Made by a program: the position numbers and the translations under genes. Positions 1 through 11,848 of a stretch of 64,000 nt of DNA are shown here, piece by piece (the first letter of the stretch is position 1; each line of letters starts with the position of its first letter). The DNA lies in contig NZ_FOSQ01000006.1 in assembly GCF_900114315.1 (NCBI RefSeq), forward strand, positions 248,001-312,000. The letters are read 5' to 3'. The notes under the pieces were generated by a model. That model worked only from the letters and a program-made list of their open reading frames with translations, ran no database searches and was not told the origin of the DNA. The stretch comes from Falsiroseomonas stagni DSM 19981. GTDB taxonomy: Bacteria > Pseudomonadota > Alphaproteobacteria > Acetobacterales > Acetobacteraceae.

Positions 1-3403
<3,403 letters not shown>

Positions 3404-3602
3404 GCCTGTCCCGCTTCCCGTGCCTGCCGGCCGCGAAACGCGCCCGGAGGATCTTCGCCAGAGTGCCCCGCCCGCCCGGCCCACATGGTCCGGCCCTGCG
3501 GCGCTTCATCGCCAATTCCGGTGGTGAAACCACCGTCAAACGCGGGCGCGGGCGGGATTCCCTTCCGGGAGTCCCGCCCGTTCCCGCCAGATAGTGCCCG
3601 GC

Positions 3603-3661
3603 GGACCCCCAAGGGGGTCCCCCGGATGCTTCCGCGGTGCCGGCCCCGTTGCCGGGGCCGG
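3603..3661 (-). promoter_or_regulatory. Two GC-rich hairpins in the rplL-rpoB intergenic region
   Basis: Just after the rplL stop codon, on the transcribed minus strand, lie two perfect inverted repeats: 9-bp arms at 3640-3648 and 3653-3661 with a 4-base loop, and 8-bp arms at 3603-3610 and 3613-3620. Neither is followed by a U-run, so a plain intrinsic terminator is unlikely. In enterobacteria the equivalent gap holds an attenuator and an RNase III site that lower rpoBC output relative to the ribosomal proteins. A similar role here is inference. Confidence 0.45.
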
Positions 3662-3674
3662 TTCCGCTGGATGC

Positions 3675-4052
3675 TCAGCTGATCTCGACCGTGGCGCCGT
3701 TCTCTTCCAGCACCTTCTTGATCTTCTGCGCTTCTTCCTTGTTCACGCCGTCCTTGACCAGCTTCGGCGCGCCCTCGACGAGGTCCTTCGCTTCCTTCAG
3801 GCCGAGACCGGTGATCGTACGGATCTCCTTGATCACGTTGATCTTCTTGTCGCCGCCCGCCTTCAGCGTCACGGTGAACTCGGTCTTCTCCTCGACCGGG
3901 GCGGCGGCGGCGGCGGCCGGCGCGGCAGCGGCAACGGCCACCGGCGCGGCGGCGGAAACGCCCCACTTCTCTTCGAGCATCTTGGAGAGCTCGGCGGCCT
4001 CCAGGACGGTGAGGGCGGAGAGCTCGTCAACGAGCTTAGCGAGGTCTGCCAT
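3675..4052 (-). CDS. rplL: 50S ribosomal protein L7/L12
   Basis: This is the stalk protein L7/L12 of the large ribosomal subunit, 125 residues, which recruits GTPase translation factors. The N-terminal dimerisation domain ([20 protein letters not shown]) is followed by an Ala-rich hinge at about residues 34-52 and the factor-binding C-terminal domain with the hallmark [15 protein letters not shown]. Length is normal for the family. It lies 108 bases downstream of rplJ and belongs to the same transcription unit. L7/L12 normally binds L10 as multiple dimers, and the L10-L12 complex is the likely autoregulator of this operon through the rplJ leader. Confidence 0.98.
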   Translation of the reverse strand: MADLAKLVDELSALTVLEAAELSKMLEEKWGVSAAAPVAVAAAAPAAAAAAPVEEKTEFTVTLKAGGDKKINVIKEIRTITGLGLKEAKDLVEGAPKLVKDGVNKEEAQKIKKVLEENGATVEIS

Positions 4053-4160
4053 GGTGTATGTCCTTCGATCTAATGGCTTGGCTTGGTATTTGCAACACCC
4101 GAGCGGGTCATCACCCGCCAGGGCGTCGTCGGTGTCTCAGGCTGTGCGAAACCGGCCTTC

Positions 4161-4691
4161 TCAGGCCGCTTCCGCCTCCGCCTCGTCCTTCTTGGCGTAG
4201 GCGCTGAAAACGCGCGCCAGCTGGCTGCCAGGGGCCTGCAGCACGCCCGCGATGCGGGTGGCCGGGGTCTGGATCATGCCGAGCAGCGACGCACGCAGCG
4301 CATCCAGCGACGGCAGTTCGGCCAGGGCCTTCACGCCATCGGCGTTCAGGGTCTGCTTGCCGAGTGCCCCGCCCAGGATCACGAACTTGTCGTTACCCTT
4401 GGCGAATTCCACGGCCGTCTTCGCCACGGCCACCGGATCCTTCGACCACGCAAGCGCGGTCGGACCCTTCAGCAGCGGGGAGATGCCCTGGAAGCTGGTA
4501 CCAGTGAGGGCGAGGGCGGCCAGCCGGTTCTTCGCCACCTTGTAGGTCGCGCCGGCGCTGTTCATCTGGCGCCGCAGCTTCGTCGCATCCGCGACCGTCA
4601 AGCCCTTGTTCTGGCTGACGAGCACGAACGACGTCTCTGCGAACACCGCCTGAAGCGCCGCCACGAAGGCAGCCTTTTCCGAACGGTCCAC
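4161..4691 (-). CDS. rplJ: 50S ribosomal protein L10
   Basis: L10 forms the base of the ribosomal stalk and binds 23S rRNA and L7/L12 dimers; 176 residues. The start is GTG at 4691, preceded by a purine-rich GGAGACGGG. The protein begins with the family-typical [14 protein letters not shown] and contains the conserved core [15 protein letters not shown] and KNRLAALAL. The C-terminal helix that carries L12 dimers is present and ends in an acidic tail. An overlapping frame starting at 4716 is a shadow. A 404-base untranslated gap separates it from rplA, as expected for a leader with autoregulatory structure. Confidence 0.97.
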   Translation of the reverse strand: MDRSEKAAFVAALQAVFAETSFVLVSQNKGLTVADATKLRRQMNSAGATYKVAKNRLAALALTGTSFQGISPLLKGPTALAWSKDPVAVAKTAVEFAKGNDKFVILGGALGKQTLNADGVKALAELPSLDALRASLLGMIQTPATRIAGVLQAPGSQLARVFSAYAKKDEAEAEAA

Positions 4692-5037
4692 GTCCCGTCT
4701 CCGTTACAGTTGCCACCCGGATTCACGCCCACCGCGCCACGGGCCAGGCCCGCCGCGCCGAAGGCGATCCGGATGGTGGCAAGGGCCTTTTGGAAGGGCC
4801 CCGGCCGGTTCAAGCGCGGGGTCCGTCGCGCCCCGAAGGGAACCGGACCCCGAATGGCCTGCTGGATCGGGACCGCCAAGCCAGGCCGCCGGGTTGCCCC
4901 GGCAGCGGAAAGCTTCTCGGCACCCCATCTATCCCCTGCGCGGCGTCCGCCGCATCAAGGCCCGCCGGCCGAAGCCGGGTTGGCCACAGGAGGTCTCCGA
5001 CAGGTTCGGACAAGGGCCTTGCGGCCCCTGCCCTGCC
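4692..5037 (-). promoter_or_regulatory. Probable L10 leader (autoregulatory mRNA leader of rplJL)
   Basis: About 350 noncoding bases precede rplJ and follow the rplA-distal hairpins. The stretch is GC-rich with several short self-complementary runs, and no credible ORF lies in it. Its position upstream of rplJ matches the known L10 leader, where L10(L12)4 represses translation. The specific kink-turn was not resolved by eye, so this is mainly positional. An Infernal search with the L10_leader model would decide. Confidence 0.4.
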
Positions 5038-5087
5038 CGGCGCCCTCATCGGGCGCCGAATTTCATCGGCCCGGCCTGCGCCGGGCC
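5038..5087 (-). terminator. Tandem hairpins after rplA
   Basis: Two perfect stem-loops lie directly downstream of the rplA stop on the minus strand: 8-bp arms at 5068-5075 and 5080-5087 (4-base loop), then 8-bp arms at 5038-5045 and 5051-5058 (5-base loop). The spacer between them is AT-richer (GATGAAATTC), but there is no long U-tract. They may act as a partial terminator, a processing site, or a 3' stabiliser separating rplKA from rplJL-rpoB. Confidence 0.45.
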
Positions 5088-5095
5088 TGCAACAC

Positions 5096-5797
5096 TCAGC
5101 CGCCGGAAGACAGGCTCGCCACATCCACCTTCAGGCCGGGGCCCATGGAGGAGGAGAGCGAGACCTTCTTCACATATGTGCCCTTGGCACCCGTCGGGCG
5201 GGCCTTCTGGATGGCGTCCACGAAGGCGCGGGCGTTGGCGACCAGCGCTTCGGCCTCGAAGCTCGCCTTGCCGATGCCGGCATGGACGATGCCGGCCTTC
5301 TCGGCGCGGAACTCCACCTGGCCGGCCTTGGCGGCCGTCACGGCGCCCTTCACGTCCATCGTCACGGTGCCGAGCTTCGGGTTCGGCATCAGGCCGCGCG
5401 GGCCGAGCACCTTACCGAGGCGGCCGACGAGGGCCATCATGTCCGGCGTCGCGATGCAGCGGTCGAACTCGATCTTGCCTTCCTGCACCAGGGCGGCCAG
5501 GTCGTCCGCGCCCACCACGTCGGCGCCGGCGGCCTTGGCTTCCTCGGCCTTCGGGCCGCGGGCGAAGACGCCCACGCGGACCGTCTTGCCGGTGCCGTTC
5601 GGCAGGCCGACCACGCCGCGGACCATCTGGTCGGCATGGCGCGGGTCGATGCCGAGGTTCATCGAGATCTCGATCGTCTCGTCGAACTTGGCCTTGGCGT
5701 TCGCCTTGGCGAGGCTGATCGCCTCATCCAGCGCGTAGGACTTCTCCTGGTCGAGACCAGCGACGATCGCCTTGAGGCGCTTGCCCTGCTTTGCCAT
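5096..5797 (-). CDS. rplA: 50S ribosomal protein L1
   Basis: L1 forms the mobile L1 stalk and helps release E-site tRNA; in many bacteria it also represses its own operon. 233 residues, normal length. Recognisable segments are [11 protein letters not shown] at the N-terminus, the [19 protein letters not shown] motif at about residues 65-83, and [15 protein letters not shown] at about 130-145. It starts 3 bases after the rplK stop, so the two are translationally linked. Paired hairpins lie immediately downstream. Confidence 0.98.
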   Translation of the reverse strand: MAKQGKRLKAIVAGLDQEKSYALDEAISLAKANAKAKFDETIEISMNLGIDPRHADQMVRGVVGLPNGTGKTVRVGVFARGPKAEEAKAAGADVVGADDLAALVQEGKIEFDRCIATPDMMALVGRLGKVLGPRGLMPNPKLGTVTMDVKGAVTAAKAGQVEFRAEKAGIVHAGIGKASFEAEALVANARAFVDAIQKARPTGAKGTYVKKVSLSSSMGPGLKVDVASLSSGG

Positions 5798-5800
5798 GAC

Positions 5801-6235
5801 TCAGCCCTCCACCACGGTCATGCCCATGGCGCGGGCGGAACCCGCCAGCATGCGCACGGCGCTGTCGATCTCGGTGCAGTTCATGTCCTTCATCTTCACC
5901 TTGGCGATCTCGACCAGCTGGGACTTGGTGACGCGGCCGACCGTCGGGCCCTTGCCCGGCGTCGTGCTGCCCTTCTCGATCTTCGCCGCCTTCAGCAGGA
6001 AGTAGGTGTTGGGCGGCGTCTTGGTGATGAAGGAGAAGGTGCGGTCGGAGAACGCGGTGATGACGACGGGCGTCGGCGTGCCCGGCTCCATCCCCTGCGT
6101 CGCCGCATTGAATTCCTTCACGAAGGCCATGATGTTCAGGCCGCGCTGGCCGAGCGCCGGGCCCACGGGCGGGGACGGGTTCGCCTTGCCGGCCGGGATC
6201 TGCAGCTTGATGTAGCCGACGATCTTCTTCGCCAT
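5801..6235 (-). CDS. rplK: 50S ribosomal protein L11
   Basis: L11 is part of the GTPase-associated centre of the 50S subunit and is needed for RelA-dependent stringent signalling. 144 residues with the classic [23 protein letters not shown]-terminal region (proline-rich, thiostrepton-binding domain) and a C-terminal rRNA-binding domain ending [17 protein letters not shown] at 6235. Normally rplK directly follows nusG; here a lipoprotein gene (6424-7023) and a 188-base gap intervene, so rplK may have its own promoter, for which a TTGACA at 6307-6312 is a candidate. Confidence 0.98.
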   Translation of the reverse strand: MAKKIVGYIKLQIPAGKANPSPPVGPALGQRGLNIMAFVKEFNAATQGMEPGTPTPVVITAFSDRTFSFITKTPPNTYFLLKAAKIEKGSTTPGKGPTVGRVTKSQLVEIAKVKMKDMNCTEIDSAVRMLAGSARAMGMTVVEG

Positions 6236-6306
6236 GATCAGTCCTCTGTTGGTGGCAGAGGCCCGCGGTTCGAACGACCCGGTCGCCCGGCTCTCCCGCG
6301 TTCCAA

Positions 6307-6312
6307 TGTCAA
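6307..6312 (-). promoter_or_regulatory. Candidate -35 element upstream of rplK
   Basis: A perfect TTGACA occurs on the minus strand about 70 bases before the rplK start. No convincing -10 hexamer is visible 16-18 bases further on, though alphaproteobacterial -10 boxes are often degenerate. It would make sense because the upstream lipoprotein gene and a hairpin at 6331-6351 separate rplK from nusG. Confidence 0.3.
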
Positions 6313-6330
6313 ATTTCGCACAACGCCGAA

Positions 6331-6351
6331 CGGCCCGGGAAACCCGGGCCG
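6331..6351 (-). terminator. Hairpin between the lipoprotein gene and rplK
   Basis: Perfect 9-bp GC-rich arms (CGGCCCGGG and its complement) enclose a 3-base loop. On the minus strand it follows the lipoprotein gene stop by about 70 bases and is followed by TTCGGCGTTGTG, only weakly U-rich. It could be a leaky terminator between the inserted lipoprotein gene and rplKA. Confidence 0.4.
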
Positions 6352-6423
6352 CTCTGCGGAGGCGGGCGTATAGCGGGGGGGCTGGGGTGAGTCCAGCCCC
6401 GTCGCGTCATCCCCGCCATCAGG

Positions 6424-7023
6424 TCAGGGGCCGACAGCCGCCGATGCCCGCTGGGTGCGGAGTTCCGAAAGCCTGGCTTCCGTCGCCGCCCGGTCGGCCG
6501 CGCGGCGGTTCTCGCAGCCGGTGTCGCCGGCCCCGCAGGCCGGGCGCGCGGCCAGCACCGCCTCGCCGAAGGCGGTCGCCTCGGCTTCCCGCGCATCGAA
6601 GAAGGCGTCGCGCGCGGCGGCATCGGCGAAGCGCTGCGGCGCCAGGCGCACGGTCACCGCATCGGGGTAGCGATACAGGTCGCCGCTGGCGCTGGCCGCC
6701 ATGATGCCGACCAGCCCGCCGGTCAGCGCATAGGCCGCCACCATCGCGCCGTCCTGGCGGGAGGCGGCGTCGAGCCGCGCCGGCAGGTGGTTCGGCGCCT
6801 CGCAGGCAATCGCGATCGGGTTCGAGGATTTCGGCACGCTGGCCACGCCCGGCGTGGCCGCGACCTGCGCGAGCACGGCTTCGCCCTGCGTCACGCGGCA
6901 GGCGGCACCGACGGGCTCGCTCGATACGGCGATGTTCTGGCGGAAGCCGCTGCCACCACCGCAAGCCGCGAGAAGGGGGAGCAGCAGGAATGGCGCCACG
7001 CGGCGCCCGGCACTGAACGACAT
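6424..7023 (-). CDS. Putative lipoprotein of unknown function, inserted between nusG and rplK
   Basis: A 199-residue protein with a lipoprotein signal: a basic n-region (MSFSAGRR), a hydrophobic stretch, and a lipobox ending LLAAC with Cys at about residue 21. The mature part has a region resembling the PEGA-like beta folds of small lipoproteins (SSEPVGAACRVTQG), a short hydrophobic segment AAYALTGGLVGIMAASA at about 95-110, and an Ala/Arg-rich helical C-terminus. I do not recognise a named family. The location is unusual, because secE-nusG-rplK is normally contiguous. Noncoding gaps of 127 and 188 bases, each with hairpins, isolate it from both neighbours, so it is probably an independent unit. 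Confidence 0.8.
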   Translation of the reverse strand: MSFSAGRRVAPFLLLPLLAACGGGSGFRQNIAVSSEPVGAACRVTQGEAVLAQVAATPGVASVPKSSNPIAIACEAPNHLPARLDAASRQDGAMVAAYALTGGLVGIMAASASGDLYRYPDAVTVRLAPQRFADAAARDAFFDAREAEATAFGEAVLAARPACGAGDTGCENRRAADRAATEARLSELRTQRASAAVGP

Positions 7024-7100
7024 GTCAATTCCCGGCCTGGATCGGGGCTCTATCCACCCCGCGGGACAGATAGCATGTCGTTTCGACTATACAACGTATT

Positions 7101-7141
7101 CCAGCGTTCCGCTGGTGCGGAGGGCCTGGCCGCGCCCTCCG
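7101..7141 (-). terminator. Two hairpins after nusG
   Basis: Immediately after the nusG stop on the minus strand are a stem with 8-bp arms at 7118-7125 and 7134-7141 and a second perfect stem CCAGCG-TTC-CGCTGG at 7101-7115. No U-run follows. Their position supports a transcription boundary between nusG and the inserted lipoprotein gene. Confidence 0.4.
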
Positions 7142-7150
7142 CGGGTCAGG

Positions 7151-7687
7151 TCAGAGCTTCTCGACCTGCCCGTATTCCAGCTCGACCGGCGTGGAGCGGC
7201 CGAAGATGGAGACGCTGACCTTCACGCGGCCGCGTTCCTCGTCCACTTCCTCGACCGTGCCGTTGAAGCTGGTGAAGGGGCCGTCGGCCACGCGGACCTG
7301 TTCGCCCACCTCGAAGACGATGGCGGGGCGCTTCGGCTTGTCGGCGCCGTCCTGCACCTGCTTCAGCATCCGCTGCGCTTCCGATTCGCGAATCGGGGTC
7401 GGGCGGTTCTTCTCGCCGAGGAAGCCGGTCACCTTCGGCGTATTCTTCACCAGGTGCCAGGCGTCGTCGGTCATTTCCATCTTCACCAGGACGTAGCCCG
7501 GGAAGAACTTGCGCTCCTGGTTCGTCTTGGTGCCGCGGCGGACCTCGACCACCTCCTCGGCGGGCACGAGAATCTCCTCGAACGCGTCGGCCAGGCCCTT
7601 CTGGGCGGCCTGCTCACGCAGCTGCTGGGAGATCTTCTTCTCAAACCCGGAATAGACGTGGACCACGTACCACTTCTTGTCGGCCAT
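7151..7687 (-). CDS. nusG: Transcription termination/antitermination factor NusG
   Basis: NusG binds the RNA polymerase clamp, suppresses pausing, and links to Rho or the ribosome. 178 residues. The NGN domain ([16 protein letters not shown], residues 4-19, through the conserved [10 protein letters not shown] at about 64-73) is followed by a KOW domain ([21 protein letters not shown]). The ATG at 7687 overlaps the secE stop as TGATG. An open frame continues upstream of this ATG but runs through secE in another frame and has no homology. Order secE-nusG is conserved; the usual rplK partner is displaced by a lipoprotein gene. Confidence 0.98.
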   Translation of the reverse strand: MADKKWYVVHVYSGFEKKISQQLREQAAQKGLADAFEEILVPAEEVVEVRRGTKTNQERKFFPGYVLVKMEMTDDAWHLVKNTPKVTGFLGEKNRPTPIRESEAQRMLKQVQDGADKPKRPAIVFEVGEQVRVADGPFTSFNGTVEEVDEERGRVKVSVSIFGRSTPVELEYGQVEKL

Positions 7688-7884
7688 CACCCACCCACCC
7701 CGAACAGCATCCGCATCGCGTAGGCGATGATCTGGTCCACCACCAGGAAGAACACCGCCGCGGCGGCCGACAGGGCGAGCACGAGGCCGGTCGTGATCAG
7801 CGTCTCCTTGCGCGAAGGCCAGGTGACGCGGGCCACTTCCTGCCGCACCTCGCGGACGAACAGCGCGGGATCGAGCTTGGCCAA
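7687..7884 (-). CDS. secE: Preprotein translocase subunit SecE
   Basis: SecE is the small essential subunit that clamps SecY in the Sec translocon. The single-TM alphaproteobacterial form has the cytosolic amphipathic helix [20 protein letters not shown] followed by one TM helix ([20 protein letters not shown]). I prefer the TTG start at 7884, giving LAKLDPALF and 65 residues, because AAGGGG lies 6 bases upstream. An in-frame GTG at 7899 would add five residues but lacks a ribosome site. It sits between tRNA-Trp and nusG, the conserved arrangement. Confidence 0.95.
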   Translation of the reverse strand: MAKLDPALFVREVRQEVARVTWPSRKETLITTGLVLALSAAAAVFFLVVDQIIAYAMRMLFGVGG

Positions 7885-8041
7885 GACGGGCCCCTTCACG
7901 GTGTTGACGATGACACAACCCGAACACCGGGACGGTCACCCGGACCCCGGTGCCCGGGACTCCCGATAAAGTCCCGGCCTGCGCGTCCGCCGGCCCCCCG
8001 GGTTTCGGGGGGCCTGCGGCCGCGAAGACAGCGCGGCCGGC

Positions 8042-8118
8042 TGGCAGGGGCGGAGGGTCTCGAACCCCCAACCTCCGGTTTTGGAGACCGGCGCTCTAGC
8101 CAATTGAGCTACGCCCCT
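8042..8118 (-). tRNA. tRNA-Trp (CCA anticodon)
   Basis: Cloverleaf on the minus strand: acceptor AGGGGCG paired with CGCCCCT, D-arm GCTC...GAGC, anticodon stem CCGGT/ACCGG with loop CTCCAAA (anticodon CCA), and T-loop TTCGAGA. Discriminator G and an encoded CCA end the gene. It directly precedes secE, the usual bacterial order. Confidence 0.97.
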
Positions 8119-8141
8119 CTGGGGCCGCGCGAGGGCCGTGA

Positions 8142-8169
8142 CTTATATCAGCGGCAACGGCCTGTCGAG
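8142..8169 (-). promoter_or_regulatory. Candidate promoter of tRNA-Trp-secE-nusG
   Basis: On the minus strand a TATAAG (-10 like, 8142-8147) lies 24 bases before the tRNA 5' end, with CTCGAC (8164-8169) 16 bases upstream as a weak -35. The AT-rich hexamer stands out in GC-rich surroundings. Support is by eye only. Confidence 0.4.
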
Positions 8170-8183
8170 AGCACCCGCGTCAA

Positions 8184-8594
8184 TCAGCGCCTTGTCTTCA
8201 CCACCAGCGTGCCGCCGATCTTGTCGTGCCAGGTCTGGCGGCGGGCATCCCACAGCATCCAGAAATAGCCGAGGCCGAGCGGGATGGCGGAGACGATGTA
8301 GCCGAGGTAGCGCAGCACCAGCCGGCCGATGGGCGGCGTCCCGCCGGTTTCGGCATCGATGATCCGGATGCCGAGCGCCAGCTTCCCCGGCGTGGCCCCG
8401 CGTTCCACCCAGAACAGCAGCACCACCAGGCCGGTGATGACGTTGCTCATCAACTCCCCGGCCGCGGAGATCGCGCCCCCGTTCACTGCCTCCGCCAGCA
8501 CGCCCAGCAGGAGGGCGAGCGGCAGCAGCCAGATCAGGTCGATGATGTTGGCGAAGGCGCGGCGCCAGAAGCCCGCCAGTTCCTGCTGTTCCAT
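8184..8594 (-). CDS. RDD family membrane protein
   Basis: 136 residues with the RDD-family layout: Phe-Trp-Arg-Arg-Ala-Phe at residues 9-14, then Asp in a first TM helix ([20 protein letters not shown]), a second TM helix ([16 protein letters not shown]), the conserved loop [15 protein letters not shown], and a C-terminal re-entrant region with [15 protein letters not shown] proteins are small membrane proteins, some linked to Na+ or compatible solute transport, but the function is generally unknown. It lies between tuf and tRNA-Trp on the same strand, after the tuf terminator, so it probably has its own promoter. Confidence 0.88.
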   Translation of the reverse strand: MEQQELAGFWRRAFANIIDLIWLLPLALLLGVLAEAVNGGAISAAGELMSNVITGLVVLLFWVERGATPGKLALGIRIIDAETGGTPPIGRLVLRYLGYIVSAIPLGLGYFWMLWDARRQTWHDKIGGTLVVKTRR

Positions 8595-8670
8595 ACCGTC
8601 TCCGCCGCAGCGACCACGAAGCCCTACGACCGCGCCCCCTGCCTTGTCGAGGGACGCCTGCCCCGGGCCG

Positions 8671-8706
8671 AAACGAAAAAGGGCGGGCCGCCTGCGCGAC
8701 CCGCCC
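8671..8706 (-). terminator. Rho-independent terminator of tuf
   Basis: On the minus strand, 28 bases after the tuf stop, a stem with perfect 7-bp arms (8700-8706 and 8681-8687, GGGCGGG/CCCGCCC) is followed at once by TTTTTCGTTT. This is the clearest intrinsic terminator in the window and closes the tRNA-Tyr-tRNA-Gly-tuf unit. Confidence 0.88.
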
Positions 8707-8733
8707 CCAGCCCTCCCCGGCGGGAAGGACGCC

Positions 8734-9921
<1,188 letters not shown>

Positions 9922-10003
9922 CTGCCCTGTTCCCGCTCTCGCCCGGGGCTGTCCCGGAGATCTGTTGCTGTCCCGCGCGCAGACCGAGCCCCGCCAGCCC
10001 GCG

Positions 10004-10077
10004 TGGAGCGGGTGAGGGGAATCGAACCCCCGTAGCCAGCTTGGAAGGCTGGTGCTCTACCATTGAGCTACACCCGC
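10004..10077 (-). tRNA. tRNA-Gly (TCC anticodon)
   Basis: Minus-strand cloverleaf with acceptor GCGGGTG/CACCCGC, D-arm GCTC...GAGC, anticodon stem CCAGC/GCTGG with loop CTTCCAA (anticodon TCC), and T-loop TTCGATT. Discriminator T, followed by an encoded CCA. Located between tRNA-Tyr and tuf. Confidence 0.97.
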
Positions 10078-10155
10078 GCCGCGACGCCGGAATGCGGCGC
10101 TGCGCCGCCCGGTGGTTCCGGGTTGCGCCTCATGCGCGGCGGGCCTGGGGAGATA

Positions 10156-10237
10156 TGGAGGGGGTTGGATTCGAACCAACGTAGGCTGAGCCAGCGGATT
10201 TACAGTCCGCCCCCTTTAGCCACTCGGGCACCCCTCC
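10156..10237 (-). tRNA. tRNA-Tyr (GTA anticodon)
   Basis: Class II tRNA on the minus strand, 82 bases without CCA: acceptor GGAGGGG/CCCCTCC, anticodon stem GCGGA/TCCGC with loop CTGTAAA (anticodon GTA), long variable arm (TGGCTCAGCCTAC), and T-arm GTTGG-TTCGAAT-CCAAC. The 3' CCA is not encoded, unlike the other three tRNAs in this window. Confidence 0.96.
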
Positions 10238-10269
10238 GCAGTCCGTCCCGGACCTGCCAGCTTGAGCGG

Positions 10270-10303
10270 CCGGGGCTTTGCCCGGTCGCGGGCCCGCTGT
10301 CAA
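10270..10303 (-). promoter_or_regulatory. Candidate promoter of tRNA-Tyr-tRNA-Gly-tuf
   Basis: A perfect TTGACA lies on the minus strand at 10298-10303, about 60 bases before the tRNA-Tyr 5' end. The region 17 bases on reads CAAAGC, a poor -10. Position and the strong -35 make a stable-RNA promoter likely. Confidence 0.4.
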
Positions 10304-10360
10304 CGGCGCCTTGGGCGATAACGGCCTGAAGTGCTGGACAGGGTGGCTCGGGCGCGCGAC

Positions 10361-11848
10361 ATGGGCGGCATGGCCCGTACCCCGTCCACCCCCCCGCGTT
10401 CGCCCCGTCGCCCTTCCCCGGATGGGGCGTCCCGAGGGGCCCCCAAGGGGCCTGGCAAGGGGGCTCCACGCGGCGCCCCCCGCCCGCCACGCGGCGAAGG
10501 CCGGCCCGATTCGGATGGCGCGGAACGCCCCGGCCGCTTCGGCCCCCGGCCCCTGGTCGGCAAGCCGCATCGCCAGAAGGGTGCTGAGCCAAGTCGGGAT
10601 GAACGCCCGCGGCCGACGCGGGATGAGCGCCCTCGCCCGTCCCGCGACGAACGCCCCCGCCCAACCCGGGATGATGGCCCCCGCACCGCACGGGAGGATC
10701 GCCCGCGGCCGGCGCGCGACGAACGCCCGCGCACGAACCGCGACGAACGCCCGCGCACGAACCGCGACGAACGCCCGCGCACGAACCGCGACGACCGCGC
10801 CCGTCCGACGCGCGACGATCGCCCCCGCCCCGCCCATGCCGACCGGCAACGCGAGGATCGGCCCCGCGAGGATCGGCCCCGGCCGATGCGCGAGGTCACA
10901 GGCTTCCCCACCCCGCTCCGCGCACCGCGCGAGGAGGTCGAAGGCGCCCCCGCGCCGCGTGGCCGCGACCGGCGCGGCATGGGCGATGTGAAGCCCCGGC
11001 CGGTGGAGCCCGCCGTCCCGGTGAAGCTGCCCCGCCCCTCCCAGGCCGCGATCCAGCGGGATGCGGCGCCGGGCGGCACGATCTGGCTGCATGGCCTGCA
11101 CGCCGTGGCCGCGGCGCTGTCCAACCCCCGCCGCCGCCCTCGCCGGCTGCTGCTGACGATCGAGGCCGAGGCCGCGCTGGAGGAAACCTTCCCGAAGCCC
11201 TGGCGCCTGACCGCCGAGCGGGTCGAGAAGAACCGCTTCCAGACCTTCCTGCCGGAGGATTCCGTCCACCAGGGCGCCGCCCTGCTGACCGAGCCCCTGC
11301 CCCCGCTGCCGCTGGAGGATTGCATCGCGACGCGCCCCGGCCCGGTGCTGGTGCTGGACCAGGTGACGGACCCCCGCAATGTCGGCGCCATCCTCCGCTC
11401 CGCCGCCGCCTTCGGCGCTGCCTGCGTCGTCATGCAGGACCGCCACGCGCCGCCGGAGACGGGGGCGCTGGCCCGCGCGGCCTCCGGCGCGCTCGAACTC
11501 GTGCCCATCGCGCGGGAGGTGAACCTCTCCCGCGCCATCGTGGGCCTGCAGCGCGCCGGCTTCTGGGTGCTGGGCCTGGCAGGGGAGGGCAAGCGCACGC
11601 TGGCGGAAGGCGTGGCGCGCGACCGCCGCATGGTGCTGGTGCTGGGCGCGGAGGATGCGGGCCTGCGGCGCCTGCAGCGGGAGACCTGCGACGAGCTGGT
11701 GCGCCTGCCGATGGCGCCCGGTGTCGAAAGCCTGAACGTCGCCGCGGCCGCCGCCGTGGCGTTGTACGAGATCGCGCGCGGCGCGCCGGAACCGGTGGCC
11801 GCGATTCAGCCGGACACGACCGGCGAGGAAGAGGACACCGAGGAATGA
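10361..11848 (+). CDS. rlmB: 23S rRNA 2'-O-methyltransferase RlmB-like (SpoU family) with long repetitive N-terminal extension
   Basis: The last 250 residues are a SpoU/TrmH methyltransferase: a substrate-binding domain (WLHGLHAVAAAL), then motif 1 LDQVTDPRNVGAILRSAAAFG, motif 2 LVLGAEDAGL and motif 3 LPMAPGVESLNVAAAAAVAL, the SAM-binding trefoil knot. RlmB methylates the 23S rRNA guanosine in domain V; related tRNA methyltransferases are possible. The first ~210 residues are predicted disorder, built from Arg/Asp/Pro repeats of the type RDERPRP. I place the start at ATG 10361 (alternative ATG 10370). It overlaps the next gene by ATGA. Confidence 0.88.
   Translation: MGGMARTPSTPPRSPRRPSPDGASRGAPKGPGKGAPRGAPRPPRGEGRPDSDGAERPGRFGPRPLVGKPHRQKGAEPSRDERPRPTRDERPRPSRDERPRPTRDDGPRTAREDRPRPARDERPRTNRDERPRTNRDERPRTNRDDRARPTRDDRPRPAHADRQREDRPREDRPRPMREVTGFPTPLRAPREEVEGAPAPRGRDRRGMGDVKPRPVEPAVPVKLPRPSQAAIQRDAAPGGTIWLHGLHAVAAALSNPRRRPRRLLLTIEAEAALEETFPKPWRLTAERVEKNRFQTFLPEDSVHQGAALLTEPLPPLPLEDCIATRPGPVLVLDQVTDPRNVGAILRSAAAFGAACVVMQDRHAPPETGALARAASGALELVPIAREVNLSRAIVGLQRAGFWVLGLAGEGKRTLAEGVARDRRMVLVLGAEDAGLRRLQRETCDELVRLPMAPGVESLNVAAAAAVALYEIARGAPEPVAAIQPDTTGEEEDTEE
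10715..10786 (+). repeat. Three perfect 24-bp tandem repeats inside rlmB
   Basis: Three identical 24-base units at 10715-10738, 10739-10762 and 10763-10786, each coding for an octapeptide of the RDERPRTN type, followed by a degenerate fourth copy. Less perfect versions of the unit extend from about 10590. The unit is a multiple of three, so changes in copy number would keep the frame. Confidence 0.95.

Noticed and set aside
7688-8071. N-terminal extension of nusG
   Set aside because: It would run through secE in another frame; the NusG domain begins at ATG 7687.
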